A DNA stretch of 64,000 nucleotides from Zarea fungicola (taxonomy: Eukaryota; Ascomycota; Sordariomycetes; Hypocreales; Cordycipitaceae): contig FWCC01000346.1 in NCBI GenBank assembly GCA_900169235.1, forward strand, positions 1 through 64,000. The letters run 5' to 3'. A program made the position numbers and the translations under genes. Below, in pieces: positions 46,595 to 58,800 of the stretch. Under the pieces are notes generated by a model. That model did no database searches. It was not told where the DNA came from and saw nothing but the letters and a program-made list of their open reading frames with translations. Numbering within the stretch: position 1 is the stretch's first letter; every line of letters starts with the position of its first letter.

Positions 46595-47904
46595 CTGCTA
46601 CAACCAATATACTACATCATACACAGGCATCTACACCAATATCAACCCCCACCTCGCTGCGGCAGGAACAGCAGGATGCAGACTCCCAAGCCAGTGAGGA
46701 GGGCTGCCACGCCTTTGACGCCACGGACCTCGTCGTCTTTTACCACGCGCAGACGACCATGGCCAACGTTGGACTCGGCCGAAAGGGCGAGTTCCAGCAG
46801 CTCGTCGCCCTCGCCATGCGCCATCGCCACCGCGCGCCGTATCTCGTCGACCAGGTCCTCGCCCTGGCAGCGGTGCACCTCTCCATGCACCTCCCTTCCA
46901 CATCCACCACTACTACTTCATCCACCAATACCACTACAAACATGGGCGGCACGCCATCCTCCGCCTCTTCGTCAACCCTCTCGCCGTCGGGCTTACCCCC
47001 GCCGTTTGTCTCCCCTTCCACCACCTCGGTCTTCACGGACATGACGTCGGAGAGCCTGCGCCACCACGCCACGCGCCGCCAGATCCGCGCCGTCGCCTCC
47101 TTCAAGCGCCTCACCACCGGCGGCGGCGGAGCCAGAGCCGGAGCCGGTGGCGCCGACGCCGTCGACTACGACGACGACGACCCGGACAGCGCCTGCACGC
47201 GGCTCCTCTTCTCCGGCATCCTCAGCCTGCAGAACCTCGCCGAGACGCTGTGCGTCCTGCGCTCCCCGCGCATGCGCTTCTGCGCCTTTGTCGACAGCAT
47301 CGTGCACTGCTTCAACCTGCACCGGGGCGTCCGCGCCGCCACGGGGAAGCCCCTGCACGAGTTTCTGCGGCAGGCGACGGAGCTCGGCCCCATGCTGGAG
47401 ATTCTCAACATTGACATGACCATTGACTGGCGCCGGAGCCGTCGGGGGAGCGAGTGCGCGCCTCTCCGCGACATCCTTGGCCTCGAGGGGCCCGCAGCCG
47501 AGGGGCAGGGAGAGGGAGGAGTAGGAGGAGGAGGAGGATCGGGGTTCGGTGGTGCCAACGACCACATGGGCGCAACCACCCGCGCGGCGTACCGCGACGC
47601 CGTCGAGAGCCTGCAGTGGTCGTTTGACATGTGCCATGGCCTGTCGGCGCAGGACAGCCCCCACGCGACCGTGGCTTTCGCCGTCGCCGCCCCGGCCGAC
47701 TACGTCGAGGCCCTGCGCAGGTACTGCCCCGAGGCGCTCATTATTCTGGCGTACTACGGCGTACTGCTGCACCGGTGCCGGCAGTATTGGGTGTTTGGGG
47801 ACGCGGGCGCGCGCATGATCAGGGCCATTGCCGACCATGTGGGCAACTACTGGAAGGAGGCGCTGCGCTGGCCGCTGAGCATCATTGAAGGGGATGGCGA
47901 GTGA
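46261..47904 (+). CDS. Zn2Cys6 transcription factor, Upc2-like type
   Basis: Single exon of 547 aa from ATG 46261. Residues 51-78 form the zinc cluster with cysteines 51, 54, 61, 68, 71 and 78 (C-x2-C-x6-C-x6-C-x2-C-x6-C), preceded by HRKSRNGC. This arrangement is typical of fungal regulators annotated as sterol-uptake-control-like or C6 finger proteins. A run of 10 glutamines follows (residues 102-111, CAG repeat at 46566-46595). The rest is a fungal regulatory domain interspersed with glycine-, serine- and threonine-rich low-complexity stretches. It ends with a conserved-looking helical part (PADYVEALRRYCPEALIILAYYGVLLHRC, of which the HRC end is typical). It is nuclear. It stands divergent from the ThDP enzyme and convergent with the permease, both possible targets. 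GC content is high. Confidence 0.87.
46566..46595 (+). repeat. CAG trinucleotide repeat (polyglutamine)
   Basis: Ten consecutive CAG codons inside the Zn2Cys6 regulator, just after the zinc cluster. Likely polymorphic in length. Confidence 0.9.
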
Positions 47905-48227
47905 AAAAAAAAAACGAGTCGCAAGATATCTGAAGGGGTTGTAGGTTAATGTAGGTTAATGAAGGAATGGTCATGTTCAATATATGTATATTTCATATTC
48001 TATCGGGTATATAATTTTCATCACAGCGTCAAAAAAACAGTATCCAGGGTATTTATTTTTCCTCCCTCCCTTTATCCAACGTTTCTGACATACGCCCCCC
48101 AGGGGCTGTGTAGTATATCCTGCTTCTACCCAAATAGTGTGTCGAGGATACGTTCAAACCGTGTCCTGAGCAGAGGTTAGCAAAATATCGATTTGTAAAT
48201 GTTTACTGTATTCCAGGCACATGAGAC
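47905..48227. other. Intergenic region between convergent genes
   Basis: Shared 3' flank of the regulator (plus) and the permease (minus). An A-run directly follows the regulator stop, and the rest is AT-rich. No gene seen. Confidence 0.5.
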
Positions 48228-49996
48228 TTACTCGGCCCTTTTGGGAACAAAATTGGCCTCGTGCTCCTCAATCTCGGCCAGGTCCTTTATCAGGTCCACC
48301 TCCTCCGGCTTGTGAATGCTCGTCTTCTTGACAAGCTTGTATCCAAAGTACAAGGCAGGAAAGACGGCAATCATGGTGTACGAGAACAAGAAATTTGGCA
48401 CGTCCCAGTGACCAGGCAGGAACACGGGGTATCCGCCAACAAATGCCATGAGGATCGTCCAGAACAGGGCGTAGTAGGCCGCGTACGGCATGAACCACGC
48501 ACGGTACGGCAGCGTGGCGCGGTCCACCCCCTGCGCGCGCAGCGCCCGTCGGAAGCACAGGTAAGACACGCAGACGCCGCCAAAGTTGATCAGCTGCGAG
48601 GCGGTGACGAGCGAGACGAACCAGTTGAGCACAACGGCCGCGTTCTCGGAGAGCTGCAGGAATGAGAGTAGGGCAAAGACAAGCACGACGGCGACGCAGT
48701 AGACGGGGACGCCCGTCTTGGTGCAGGTGGCGAGGATGCGCGGCGCTTTCCCCTCGAGCGCGAGGCCATAGAGCGACCGCGAGGCGCAGTAGACGTACGA
48801 GTTGCCGGCCGAAAAGGCGGCCGTCAGGACGGTCGCGTTTACAATGTGAGGAAGCACGGGGATGCCGAGGCGCTTCATGGCGACCACGTACGGCGAGGCG
48901 GCGGCGCCGGGGGAGCCGCTGGCGTAGGCCTCGATGAGCTTGTCGCTGTTGTAGGGCACGAGAATGCCGACGCAGAGGGAGCCCAGGATGAAAAAGGCAG
49001 TGAGCCGGTAAAAGACGGCGTTGAATGCGCGCGGCATGACCTTGCGAGGGTTTTCAGCCTCGCCGGCCGCCATGGAGACGTAGTCCGGACCGGCAATGGT
49101 GAAAGCGGCCTGGATGAGACACTGCAGGAAGCCAATCCATCGGCCCAGGCCGCCCGTGTACCCGTACAGCTCCGCAAACGCGCCCGGCGTCTCCCAGTAC
49201 CGGAAGCCGAAGCGATCATGCTGGGGGTTGCCACCGACCATGACGATGAAGGTGAACAAGACCAGGCCAATAATGAGGAGCACCTTGCCGAGCGCAGCCC
49301 AAAACTCAGTCTCACCATACCACTTGACAGCAATGACATTAATCAAGGCGTACAGGACAATAATTATGGTAATCATGGCGGCAGTGGGTATTGCTTTGGT
49401 CCAGAAATTGATGATGAGGTTGCAGGCCGTCACTTCGAATGGGACCAGAGCGGCTTGGAAGACGAAAAAGTTCCAGCCAATGGCGAAACCAAAGGCCTCG
49501 TCGACGTAGCGACCGGCGAATCGGATAAAGGGCGACGAGATGGGCAGATAGGTTACCATTTCAGCCATGCACAGGGTGACGGCAAGCACAACAGTACACC
49601 AAAAGGTAAAGGCGATGAAGAGACTACCAGGGCCGCCATGGAGAAGGCCTTGACCAATTTGAACCTACAGGCGCATGCGCCAATACAAGGCTACAATGAG
49701 CAAATTTGTTCACGCCATTTGAGACACGGATACGGGGGGTTGGGATTTGGGATTTTCACAAAGAGACGCACATAGAGGACGGTTCCAATACTGCCACCAA
49801 TGCCAATGAGCTGAATGTGTCGCGATTTGAGCAGGCGGTGTGTTTGGTCGATTTTGCCGCCGCTGTCAATGGAGAGTCGGCCGGCATTGACGTCAGAAAT
49901 CGGTGTCGCTTCGGGACCAATGGCCTTGTCCGCGCCGGCAGCCTTCTCGACAGTGTAGGCATAGGCCGGCGGGCTCTGAGCGCCGTCCGAGGACAT
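48228..49996 (-). CDS. Amino-acid permease (APC superfamily, YAT family), 2 exons
   Basis: Minus-strand exons are 49772-49996 and 48228-49664, giving 553 aa. The first hydrophobic helix contains the family signature HIQLIGIGGSIGT split by the intron, which joins GTVLY to VQIGQGLLHGGPGSLFIAF. About 12 membrane helices follow, with MAEM in helix 2, the AGEAENPRKVMPRA loop and FSAGNSYVYCASRSLYGLA, all characteristic of fungal plasma-membrane amino-acid/H+ symporters. Cytosolic N- and C-tails (acidic, with KPEE and EEHEAN) are present. Substrate specificity is not readable. The neighbouring ThDP enzyme acts on 2-oxo acids, so uptake and breakdown of an amino acid or related acid could be linked, but that rests on position only. 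A TATA-like palindrome (agactatatagtct, 50071-50084) lies about 75 bp upstream. Confidence 0.93.
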
Positions 49997-52037
49997 TGTG
50001 ACGGTGGTTGACAAAATGGAGGGATGGGTCGGAGTTTGAGAGTTGTAAAAACGGTTTTGCGCGAGCGGAAAGACTATATAGTCTGGCAATCACAAGGCAA
50101 ATCGGAGTACTTTGTGGGTGAGTGACGGGGCCGAGGACAACAGGCGGATGGAGCTATCGGCGAGGCTAACTGCCAGAAGTGGACTGACTTGTTAGCAAGT
50201 TACTCGGTAATTGCTATGAGTCCAAACAATATGGAGTATGCTGGCGAGCTATTTTTGCTTGGAAACGATGCTCGTCATCGGGGGGGTGGCCGTGGCAGAG
50301 AGAGAGACATGGTAAAGGAAAGGACGCAAGCCGGCTGGTCGGGGCGGCGCAGTATTTGAAGCAACGGCCAATTCGCAATGCGGCGGGCAGCGCAGGACGG
50401 ACCGCAAGCAGACCACAGGCCATGAAGCGTCTGACGGTGCGTAGCGGGTCTTGCTGGTCGAGTTGAAACTTTGTCAAACGTAGCCAGTGATGGGGTTGCC
50501 ATTTCAGTTAGCGGCTCAAGGACAGCCAATTGACGCCATCCTCGGACAGCCTAGCATCTTGCCCCAGAGGAAAAGAAGGCGGCGGCGCCGGCCCACGAGA
50601 GACTAGGCGTGACTAGCAAGGGTGGCAGCAAGTAAAATAATAATCAATCATGATCCGCCAAGAAGCAAACTGATGGACAAGAACCGGACTTTTCAAGACG
50701 CCACAAGGGCCGGTTGAACAGTGGGGTAGCTGCATACTGCAGCCAACTCTTGTTGGCCGTAGCTCTCGCGGTTTGTGTAACGGTTTACATCGAGATGCAA
50801 TTGCTTTTTTGGTTCTGGCTGATGAAACGTCGCGACTCCGAACATGGTGATGGTGATGGCTTGTCGAGACCGTTGTCAAGCCTCATGAGAAAAGTGTGAT
50901 GGGCGATCCACCTAGAAAAACGCTGCGTTTGCCCTTGTCAATCCACTAAAGCCTGCTAGAAACTCGCGCAATGACGCAGAATTAGCGCATATTCGGTGTC
51001 CTGTAAGTCTAATTCTAGTGGCTGATTACACGGCCTACAGGGGCCTCCCCACTGTAGTTGAGCAAACAATTCAGTGTTGGTCTCTCAAGCCAGTTGGCAC
51101 GTGAGACTGAATGAATTCCTTGACCCGAAGCAAAGCGCATCAATTTGATTTTATTTTTATCATCTCCATCTTGACTCCAGATGCTCCAGAAATTAAGCAT
51201 CTACCCCAGCAGTTTGTCCCAGTTCCCAGTCTTTTTTGCTGCTGTTGCTTCTTCGATCAACAGCGTTGCAGCTCCATGCGGCCGTGACATTAAGGCTGCC
51301 GCTAATCCTCGCGTGGCTGAGTCTCAACACCATCAAATTAAGGCTCCCCTGCAGGGCTACCACACAAATGCCCTAAAAATGCGGCCTTGCCGTCTGAATG
51401 AGCGCCTCTTGTACGCCACTACCGTCACCGCGACGAGCCACTAGATGCACGGCGGGACCATCCCAGGCGTCGATGATGTTGGCTTGCCAAGGGGCGCTGT
51501 GCCAAGGCCATCTTGACTGGTCTGCGAAGCGAAGCGTGACGGAATATCACGGCCGATTGCACGGTGTTGCTGGAACTCATTTGTAATTGGTGGCTGCCCA
51601 AGGCTGCGTGATGACCTAGGGATCTCGGTAGTCTTGGGACTTGGCCATATCCCCATAGGCTGACCATGAGACTGAGCATCACTTCCCAGCGACGAGATCC
51701 GACAGGTATTGTAATTATATGCATATACTCATTGTCGCCTACTCTACAAGTCATCTGTTTCCCAATCCATATCCATATGTACATTCAATCTTGTTCTGTG
51801 TACTCTTGTTCCTACCACCCACCAACCACCCATGCAGACTCTCCATTTCCTTGCTGCTTCATACCATGTGCCCAATTTGAGGTAATTGTAACAAACAAAA
51901 AAGAAAAAAAGTTGACAAAAAAAGACATAATACATAAACGTGGTTGGAGATGGTATTTTGGTCGCTTCTAGTACAGCTGTCAGTCCAATTAAACTGACCA
52001 GTCATTCCAACCTTGGCCGTCTGTCCGGGCAAACCTC
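49997..52037. other. Intergenic region
   Basis: Permease promoter on the left; on the right, the 3' flank of the minus-strand coiled-coil protein. Frames such as 50214-50477 and 51425-51784 (minus) have no motif. No RNA gene or repeat seen. Confidence 0.5.
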
Positions 52038-54532
52038 TCATCGGTCGACGAGGTTCTTGTCTTTTTGGATAGGCAGGGTCTGCAGGGGCCTTGGTGGTTT
52101 CCCGCCCTTCGGCTCTTCAACCTGAATATCGTCTCTGGCCGTATCGTCATCCCGTTCCTCGGCAGCCTCCCCGGCGTCAGTCTCGTCATCTGCAGCCGCC
52201 TCTGTCTCTGTTGAGGGAAATTCCTCGCTAACAAGAGGTTTGGATTCAATCGACTCCTTGACAGACTGGATTCGTTCGTCTTCTGCGGGGGTCTCGGTGT
52301 GGGCCGAAGAAAACTCCTCGCTGACAAGCGGCTTGGATTCAATCGACTCCTTGACCGACTGGATTCGTTCGTCTTCATCGTCATCTTGCTCTTGCTTTGC
52401 TTCTACTTCTTCTTCTGCCGCAGCAGCTTCGGCGGCTCTAGCTTCCTCGGCGGCTTTAGTTTCCTCGGCGACTCTAGTTTCTTCGGCGATTCTAGCCTCC
52501 TCGGCAATTCTAGCGTCCACTTCGGCTTGCAGTCGCGCTTCCTCCTCTGCTTTAATGCGTGCCTCCTCTTCTGCCTTGAGACGGGCCTCCTCCTCGGCCT
52601 GGAGCCTAGCCTCTTCGGCGATTCGGGCCCTCTCCTCAATGGCCTCCCTGAGGCGCTCCGCGTCAAACTCGTCCGTGGTATCCTCGGCCCGGATCTTCCA
52701 CTGCACAACCTCTTTAAGGCTGGCTAGCTCCTTGGCCGCTGCCGCCGCAATCGTCATGCCGTGATCCTCGACCCGCACGACGGCGTCCTGGGCTTCGAGC
52801 AGCGTGGGATGCGTGACAATGAGCTGCTTCAGCTCCTCCGTCCAGTCGTTAAAGGTGCTCTTCAGGTCATGGTACTTGGCCCAGTCCTTGTAGGTGATGC
52901 CGTCGGTCCACGCCCACTTCATTCCGATTTGCTGCAGCGCCAGGCTTCGGGTCTCGTCGAGAATGCCAAAGTGGACGTCCGACGTGGTCACGACAGTGTG
53001 CTGCAGCTCCTCGTCGTACTGCTCGCGCCAGCTGCGGATAGCCTGCGCCTTGGCTTTGATGGCGATGCCAGCCGCCCGGACAGCCTGCACGGTGGCCTCT
53101 TGCGTATCGGTTTCGGCGCCTTCGAGATGCCCGGAAACGAGCGCGTTGATGGTGTCTTTGAGGGCAGCCACTTCGGTGCGAATCGTTTCCTTGAGGTCTT
53201 TGATGAGCGGGGGGCCCATGGTGTTGGCCTGCTCCTCAATCATGCGGCGCGAGATTTCGTCGACGCTGTCTTCAATCTCGGCTGCGCCCTGCTCTGCTTG
53301 GGAAGCAAACTTTTCCTGCCAAGACTCCAAATCCTGTGCAACCATTTCGCGCACCTTGCGCTGCATGTCCGACTCGTTTTCCTCGGGCTCTGGAACCTCC
53401 ACAGGGCTGCGTCCAAGTTGGGACTGGGCAGCCATTTCCGGCTCCTCCTCGGCCTCTGTGGCCTCGTCGCTCGAAGGGGCCTCGCCTGCGTACTGCGTTG
53501 TGCTCTGTGTGGGCTTGCTAACAAAGGATGAATGCGTGACTGAGCCGGTTGTCGAGCTGTAATGGGTATTGTTAGAAAGAAATCAAGGCACAGGGGCCTT
53601 AAAAGAAAAAGAAAACAAAATAGAGAGAGAAAAACTCACCCAGTGGATGGTGTCACCGTGGTGGGTGCCTCGCGCAAGACTCTGCTCTTTGCATGCGACT
53701 TGTAGCGGCCGAGGCGCTCGCCAATGCGAACAAGCTGCGGCTCGACGTTTTCCACATAGACAACCCGGAGTTGGGGCCAGACCCGACGGTCCAAAAAGGC
53801 ATTGGTCTTGGTCCAGGACCAGTGGGCCGCCGGCAGCACTGTGGTCATGGCGAATTTATGCGACACCTGGTATGCTTGAATGCCATATGGCTTGGTGGCC
53901 TCGTAGGTGGGATACACAAAGCTGTCCACAGCGTAGATGGACTGGTCCCTGGCCAGAGCGTAGTAGGGCTCGGCCATGGCGACGGCCTTGGCCACATGGG
54001 GTGCAACAGACTCGTCGTAGCGCGTCCTTGTCACCTCTTGCAGCTGGGCAATGCGCGGCTGTCCATTCGCCTCCCACTGGGCCAGAGCATAATCGCGCCC
54101 TTTGACCACCCAGGGCTCGCCATACTGGACAGCGTAGAAACGGGCAGGCGAGAGCACGTTGGTCTTGACGGTGCTGTAGTATGGCTGGGCCATGTCGACA
54201 TACGGGGCGGCGTACATTTCGTAGTAGGGCTTTGCATGTGGCAGGACGGCATTCTTGACTTGGAAATAGCGCCTGCAGACAAAGGGTGACGTCTCGTCGC
54301 ACTCGTCGAGGGTCGCAGGGCATCGGAAGAGGATGGTGAGTATGGCAGCCCATGTCGCCAGTCTAATATTCGGCTGCATTAGCACCACATGCGGGAGAAA
54401 TCAAGAAGTAACGTACCGTGCAATGAAGCTTATCGTCCAAGTGAAAAGGCCTTGCTTCCTCTTGGCACTCTTGCGAGTCGCTTCATTCCCCTTGGTGGAT
54501 TGCGCCGCGGCGCCATTCACTGCTACGGCCAT
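52038..54532 (-). CDS. Conserved coiled-coil protein, 3 exons (homologues are often mislabelled 'transcription factor hoxa13')
   Basis: Minus-strand exons are 54417-54532, 53640-54362 and 52038-53556, giving 785 aa. After a basic start (TRKSAKRKQGLFTWTISFIAR) comes one hydrophobic segment (LATWAAILTILF), a likely membrane anchor or signal-anchor. Tyr- and Pro-rich repeats follow (AKPYYEMYAAPYVDMAQPYY), recalling perilipin-like or amphipathic repeats. The second half is a long charged coiled coil with many EEARLKAEEEARI-type heptads and acidic ends. Within it ERIQSVKESIESKPLVSEEF occurs twice, 31 codons apart. There is no homeobox, so the name 'hoxa13' given to fungal relatives in databases is not supported by anything I see. 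Function is unknown; a structural or membrane-associated role is the most I would infer. It is divergent from the Doa10-like gene. Confidence 0.78.
52221..52376 (-). repeat. Internal tandem-like duplication in the coiled-coil gene
   Basis: Two nearly identical blocks of about 63 bp (52221-52283 and 52314-52376), 93 bp apart and in frame. Each encodes ERIQSVKESIESKPLVSEEF, with only a handful of base differences, mostly silent. This looks like a fairly recent duplication inside the gene. Confidence 0.85.
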
Positions 54533-55886
54533 TGCGGAATATGGCCAGACTTGAATCGGTCGCGTCGGTCGGCTGACGTACACCAATCTCTGCGCGGCAC
54601 AATTGCGATGACGAGGCAATTGAAAGGCGCACAGTGAGCAGCAGGAAGAAGACAGGTCGCTCCAGGCGAACGTAGATGGACAGAGGGGAGCTCTGGGTGC
54701 AGCAGAAAACAGATTGACGATGCAAAACCACGATGAATTGCTGTAGTGGGTCCAGCAGGAGGTCCAGGCAGGATGCACTGTCACAGGCCAGACGGGGGTC
54801 CCAGGGGGGCAGATGCGGACCTGAGCACCTGAAGCCACGGAGCTTCAGCGGCTTGACACGAACCAGGTGGCTGCTGCTGCCTGTAAGTTATGCTTGGGGG
54901 GCCGAGGCTGATACTGTGGCTCTGCCGCCTTTGCCGGTTCAAACTGTAAAGGGCGATTTCAGGGGCCGCAACCTTGTTATCTGGCATGGTTTGCTTTGGA
55001 AGACCTTTTTTTTGCCTTAAACCGGAGCGACCTAATTTTATTATATTTTATTTTTCCTTTTCCATTGTCTGTTCACATGAGTTGCCGTCTTGCGTCATGT
55101 GGATTGTATCTTTGATAGATAGCGTACTCAGTCGTTTTCAGCAGCCCGCCACTGAAGATCTCCACTAAATCAGGCCATCCAACACCGCCTTGCCCTGCTT
55201 GCAAACGCACAGCACTAGGCATTACGACAACGATAAGGAAGCAAGGAAGTTTACAAAAACAAGTATTTGGTGATTACTGTGGCTGTGATTGTGCTGTGAC
55301 TGTGGCTGCCTAGAAATTGTTGAAGTGAATCAGCCATTTTTGCTGAATTATTCCCGGGCAATAACAGCATCACCGCTATTACCAGGCGGCAGCCAGCCTG
55401 TAACTGTACCTAACCCAGCCTGACTAATCAAGTTGGCTCTTGTCTGCCACGTACGTACCCAGCACCTTTGTCACCACCAAAAAATACACACACAACAGCA
55501 AACTCAGAAGTACTCGCTACCCGCACCCTGGCCACACCCCTCATCCTCTTCCTCCTTCTGCGGATTTCGTAGGGGCACCACCGTTTGTACCATTTTCCAC
55601 GCTACCATTCTTTAGCTTGCCGGCTCGCATCTCTCGACATCTTCATATCTGCATCCCACTTTACGGCCAGTTCATGCGTATTACGACTCTCGCCACACAT
55701 ACGATTCGCATCTACCCCATCGCTCCGTGCACGTAAAGAGCCACAGGCAACAACTCATCCCCAAGTTGCTCGCACGTCTACCGTCTTCCCACCGCACTGG
55801 CCCTGGCCTGATGGTGTCCCAGGCGTGCCAACAATAACCCGATTCTGCACAGGGCCTTTTACGCAGACGTGAGCCTTCTGCCCACA
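54533..55886. other. Divergent promoter region
   Basis: Upstream sequences of the coiled-coil gene (minus) and the Doa10-like gene (plus), the latter with a CA- and CT-rich leader (about 55470-55800). Open frames here (54733-55020, 55440-55736) lack motifs. No gene seen. Confidence 0.5.
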
Positions 55887-58800
55887 ATGGATGATACTCT
55901 CATGCCCTCCTCGCCCAGGCATCATGCCCGCCCTTCCACAAGATCCGACAACGGCTCCCTGATGCCTGCCGCTGCCGCCAACGATGTCCCCGCCATATGT
56001 CGAATTTGTCGAGCCGAAGCCACCGAGACGGAACCTCTCTTTTACCCCTGCAAATGCAGCGGTAGTATAAAATTCGTCCATCAGGAATGCCTCATGGAAT
56101 GGCTCTCACATTCTCACAAGAAATACTGCGAGCTCTGCAAGACCTCCTTTCGATTTACCAAGCTCTATGCACCGGATATGCCAAAGTCCCTGCCCGTCCA
56201 TGTTTTTATCGAACACATGGCCAAGTACCTCTTGCGCAATCTGCTCGTCTGGCTTCGCGCCGTGCTTGCCATTAGCATTTGGATTTGCTGGCTGCCCCTC
56301 TTCATGCGCGCCGTTTGGTCCTTCATGTTCTGGATCAGTGATGAGGGCCTTGGCGCTTCGCTCTCCTCACTCCGCAATGAGCAAGCTTCTTGGCAATCTT
56401 CTCTATACAATTCAATCGCAGGCCAGTGCTCTGCTAATCCCCTCTTTGAAAAGACGGCAACCACACTGGCCGAGGCCGCTGCCATGATGAAGCACTTGTC
56501 TGGCGTCAAAGATGGCATTCCCAGCATGGCGGTTAAATCCGTTGGATACAGAGCTGATTCGGGAACTGGCATGGATGCCTGGAAGTCATATGCGGACGAA
56601 AATGGGACAATGGCCACCGTGTACGAATTCGACACACCCGGTGCCTCGTTGCTGAGCAACGTCACCTTCCTTCGCACTCTGACACACAGCCCTCGCGTCA
56701 ACCGAGCTGTCATGTCCATTATCGAGGGCCAGATCATCACCATTCTCGTCATTGTTTGTTTCATCCTAATCATCTTGGTACGCGATTACGTGGTTCAGCA
56801 GCAGCCGGAACTAAACATGCGTGCTGCCTTTGCTGAGCAAGAAGGAGATCATGCACCTGCCGCGTTTGACGCAGACCAGCAGCAGGACCAGGACCAGCCT
56901 GGCGATGGAGATGCAGCGGCGCATGCAGTGGTGCACCATCGTCGCCATGACCTGAATCGCCCCGAGATGGACGAGCAAGAGGCCATCAATCAAGTGTGGG
57001 AGATGGCAGTGCGCCCGGACATCTTTGTCCCAGAAGACGGGGCTGATGCCGAGCCATCCAGCGTTAGGGATTATCTTAGAATATACCGCCGTGCACATGG
57101 AGATCATGCGGAAGTCTTGCGCATCATCGAGGAAGAAGACCCAGACGGCAGACTCCGCCACTGGGCAGACGCTACTCGCCGAGCCATGGTCAGTCGCAGA
57201 CACTCTGGACGGGCCGAGGCCGAGGCCGCCCACGATCAACCCATCAACGAGAATGGCATCGCCCATCGCCCGGATAGCCCCTACGCATCCAGCAGCAATC
57301 ACTCAGAGGCGACAACAGAAGAGCTCGGTTCCCGCAGAGGGCAAGAACCTGGCCCGGTACCATCTCTCTCTCAGAATGGGCTTGCCGTCGGTAATGCCAA
57401 TTTCGCTGGCAATGCCCTACGGCCTCGTGCCATTTCTGAGGGGCCCAGCAACTCTTACTCAATAAACCCACTTGCAAACAACAGCTGGTCCTTTGAAGAT
57501 ATTCCAGCCGAACAAACAGAGCCCTCCAATGACATTGGGCAGTCAACGCCGCGCGACCCTACTCCCTTCCAAGGCGTATTTGCCCCTTTTGAGGAGCATG
57601 ATTCCGAGGCAAACCCATTCGCTGCTACAGAGCCTTACCCGAGACCAGAAAATCGCATGGCACAAAGAAACCTGTTTGAGCATGAATCTGACGACCACGT
57701 GGAAACCGAGCCGGAATCAGCAGCTGAGCAGCCCATCAATGGCAACGCCAATGCTAGACAAGACGTGGCTCCTGCTGTCAACGATGTTGGTCAAGCTGTT
57801 CAAGCCGGTCAAGCTGGTGTAGTGGGCAGAGTGGCCGACTTTCTATGGGGAGACCTAGACCACCAAGACGCTGAACTGGCCTTGCACGATGGCCAAGACC
57901 TGAACGCAGATGATGATGCCTGGGTAGACATTGTTGATGGCGATGTTGGCGACGACGCTCAGCCCGCCGATGATGCTATGCAAGCACCAGCAGATGGATT
58001 CGACCAGGACGCAATAGACGACATGGAGGATTTCGAAGGCGTCATGGAACTCATCGGCATGCGTGGCCCTATTGCTGGTCTCTTCCAAAACGCCATCTTC
58101 TGTGCAGTCCTCGTCTCTGTCACCATCTTTGCCTGCATATTTGTCCCCTACAACATTGGTCGTGTCACTCTCTGGTTGATGGCCAGTCCCATGCGGCTCG
58201 TTCGCGTCTTTGTCGAAATTTCAAAGCTCATTCAAGACGCGCTAGTCATGGCCTTCGCCTTTATTGGATGGATGGCAATCAACATTATCCAAATGATAGA
58301 ACTGCTACTCCCAAGCAGCATTGCTGAGCAAATTCTCTCGGCGAGAAAGGCTTGCTGGGAGCTTTGGATTCACGCCGGGGCACGAATCTTTGACTATCTC
58401 TTTATGGACTTCCCCATGTCGGCAACAGAAATTCAAAACTTTTCAGCCATCAGCCACGCTGCGCTCCTGAGCCTCAAATGCCAGGCTACCCAGTCTTTTG
58501 ACGCGCTTGCGCAGCTCGGCCGCACCGTCTACGCAAACGGTATTGGACTCCCTGGGAGCGCAGAGTGGGCACTGCTCGTCACCAAAGCCACGGGCGCCTT
58601 CCAGTTTCTTGTGGCGTCCTCTGCCCTCCTGTTGACCCCTGACGCCTGGGTCATTAATCTGGGAGATTCCAAGGCTGTCGAGGAGGTTGACCCACTGCTT
58701 GCGCACTGGTCTGGCACTGATCGTTTCTGGGCCATCCTGGCCGGATACGCGGCAGTGTTTACTGTTGCCGCCATGTACCTGCAACGCAACAGTCCCTTTT

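Noticed and set aside
46993..47838. 281-codon minus-strand frame opposite the Zn2Cys6 regulator
   Set aside because: Shadow of the GC-rich coding strand; repetitive Gly/Ala/Arg composition and no motif.
48846..49775. 309-codon plus-strand frame opposite the permease
   Set aside because: Antisense shadow of a 12-helix transporter; spans the permease intron and has no motif.
52761..53562. Plus-strand frames of 222-256 codons opposite the coiled-coil gene
   Set aside because: Antisense to a continuous three-exon gene; composition mirrors the coiled coil.
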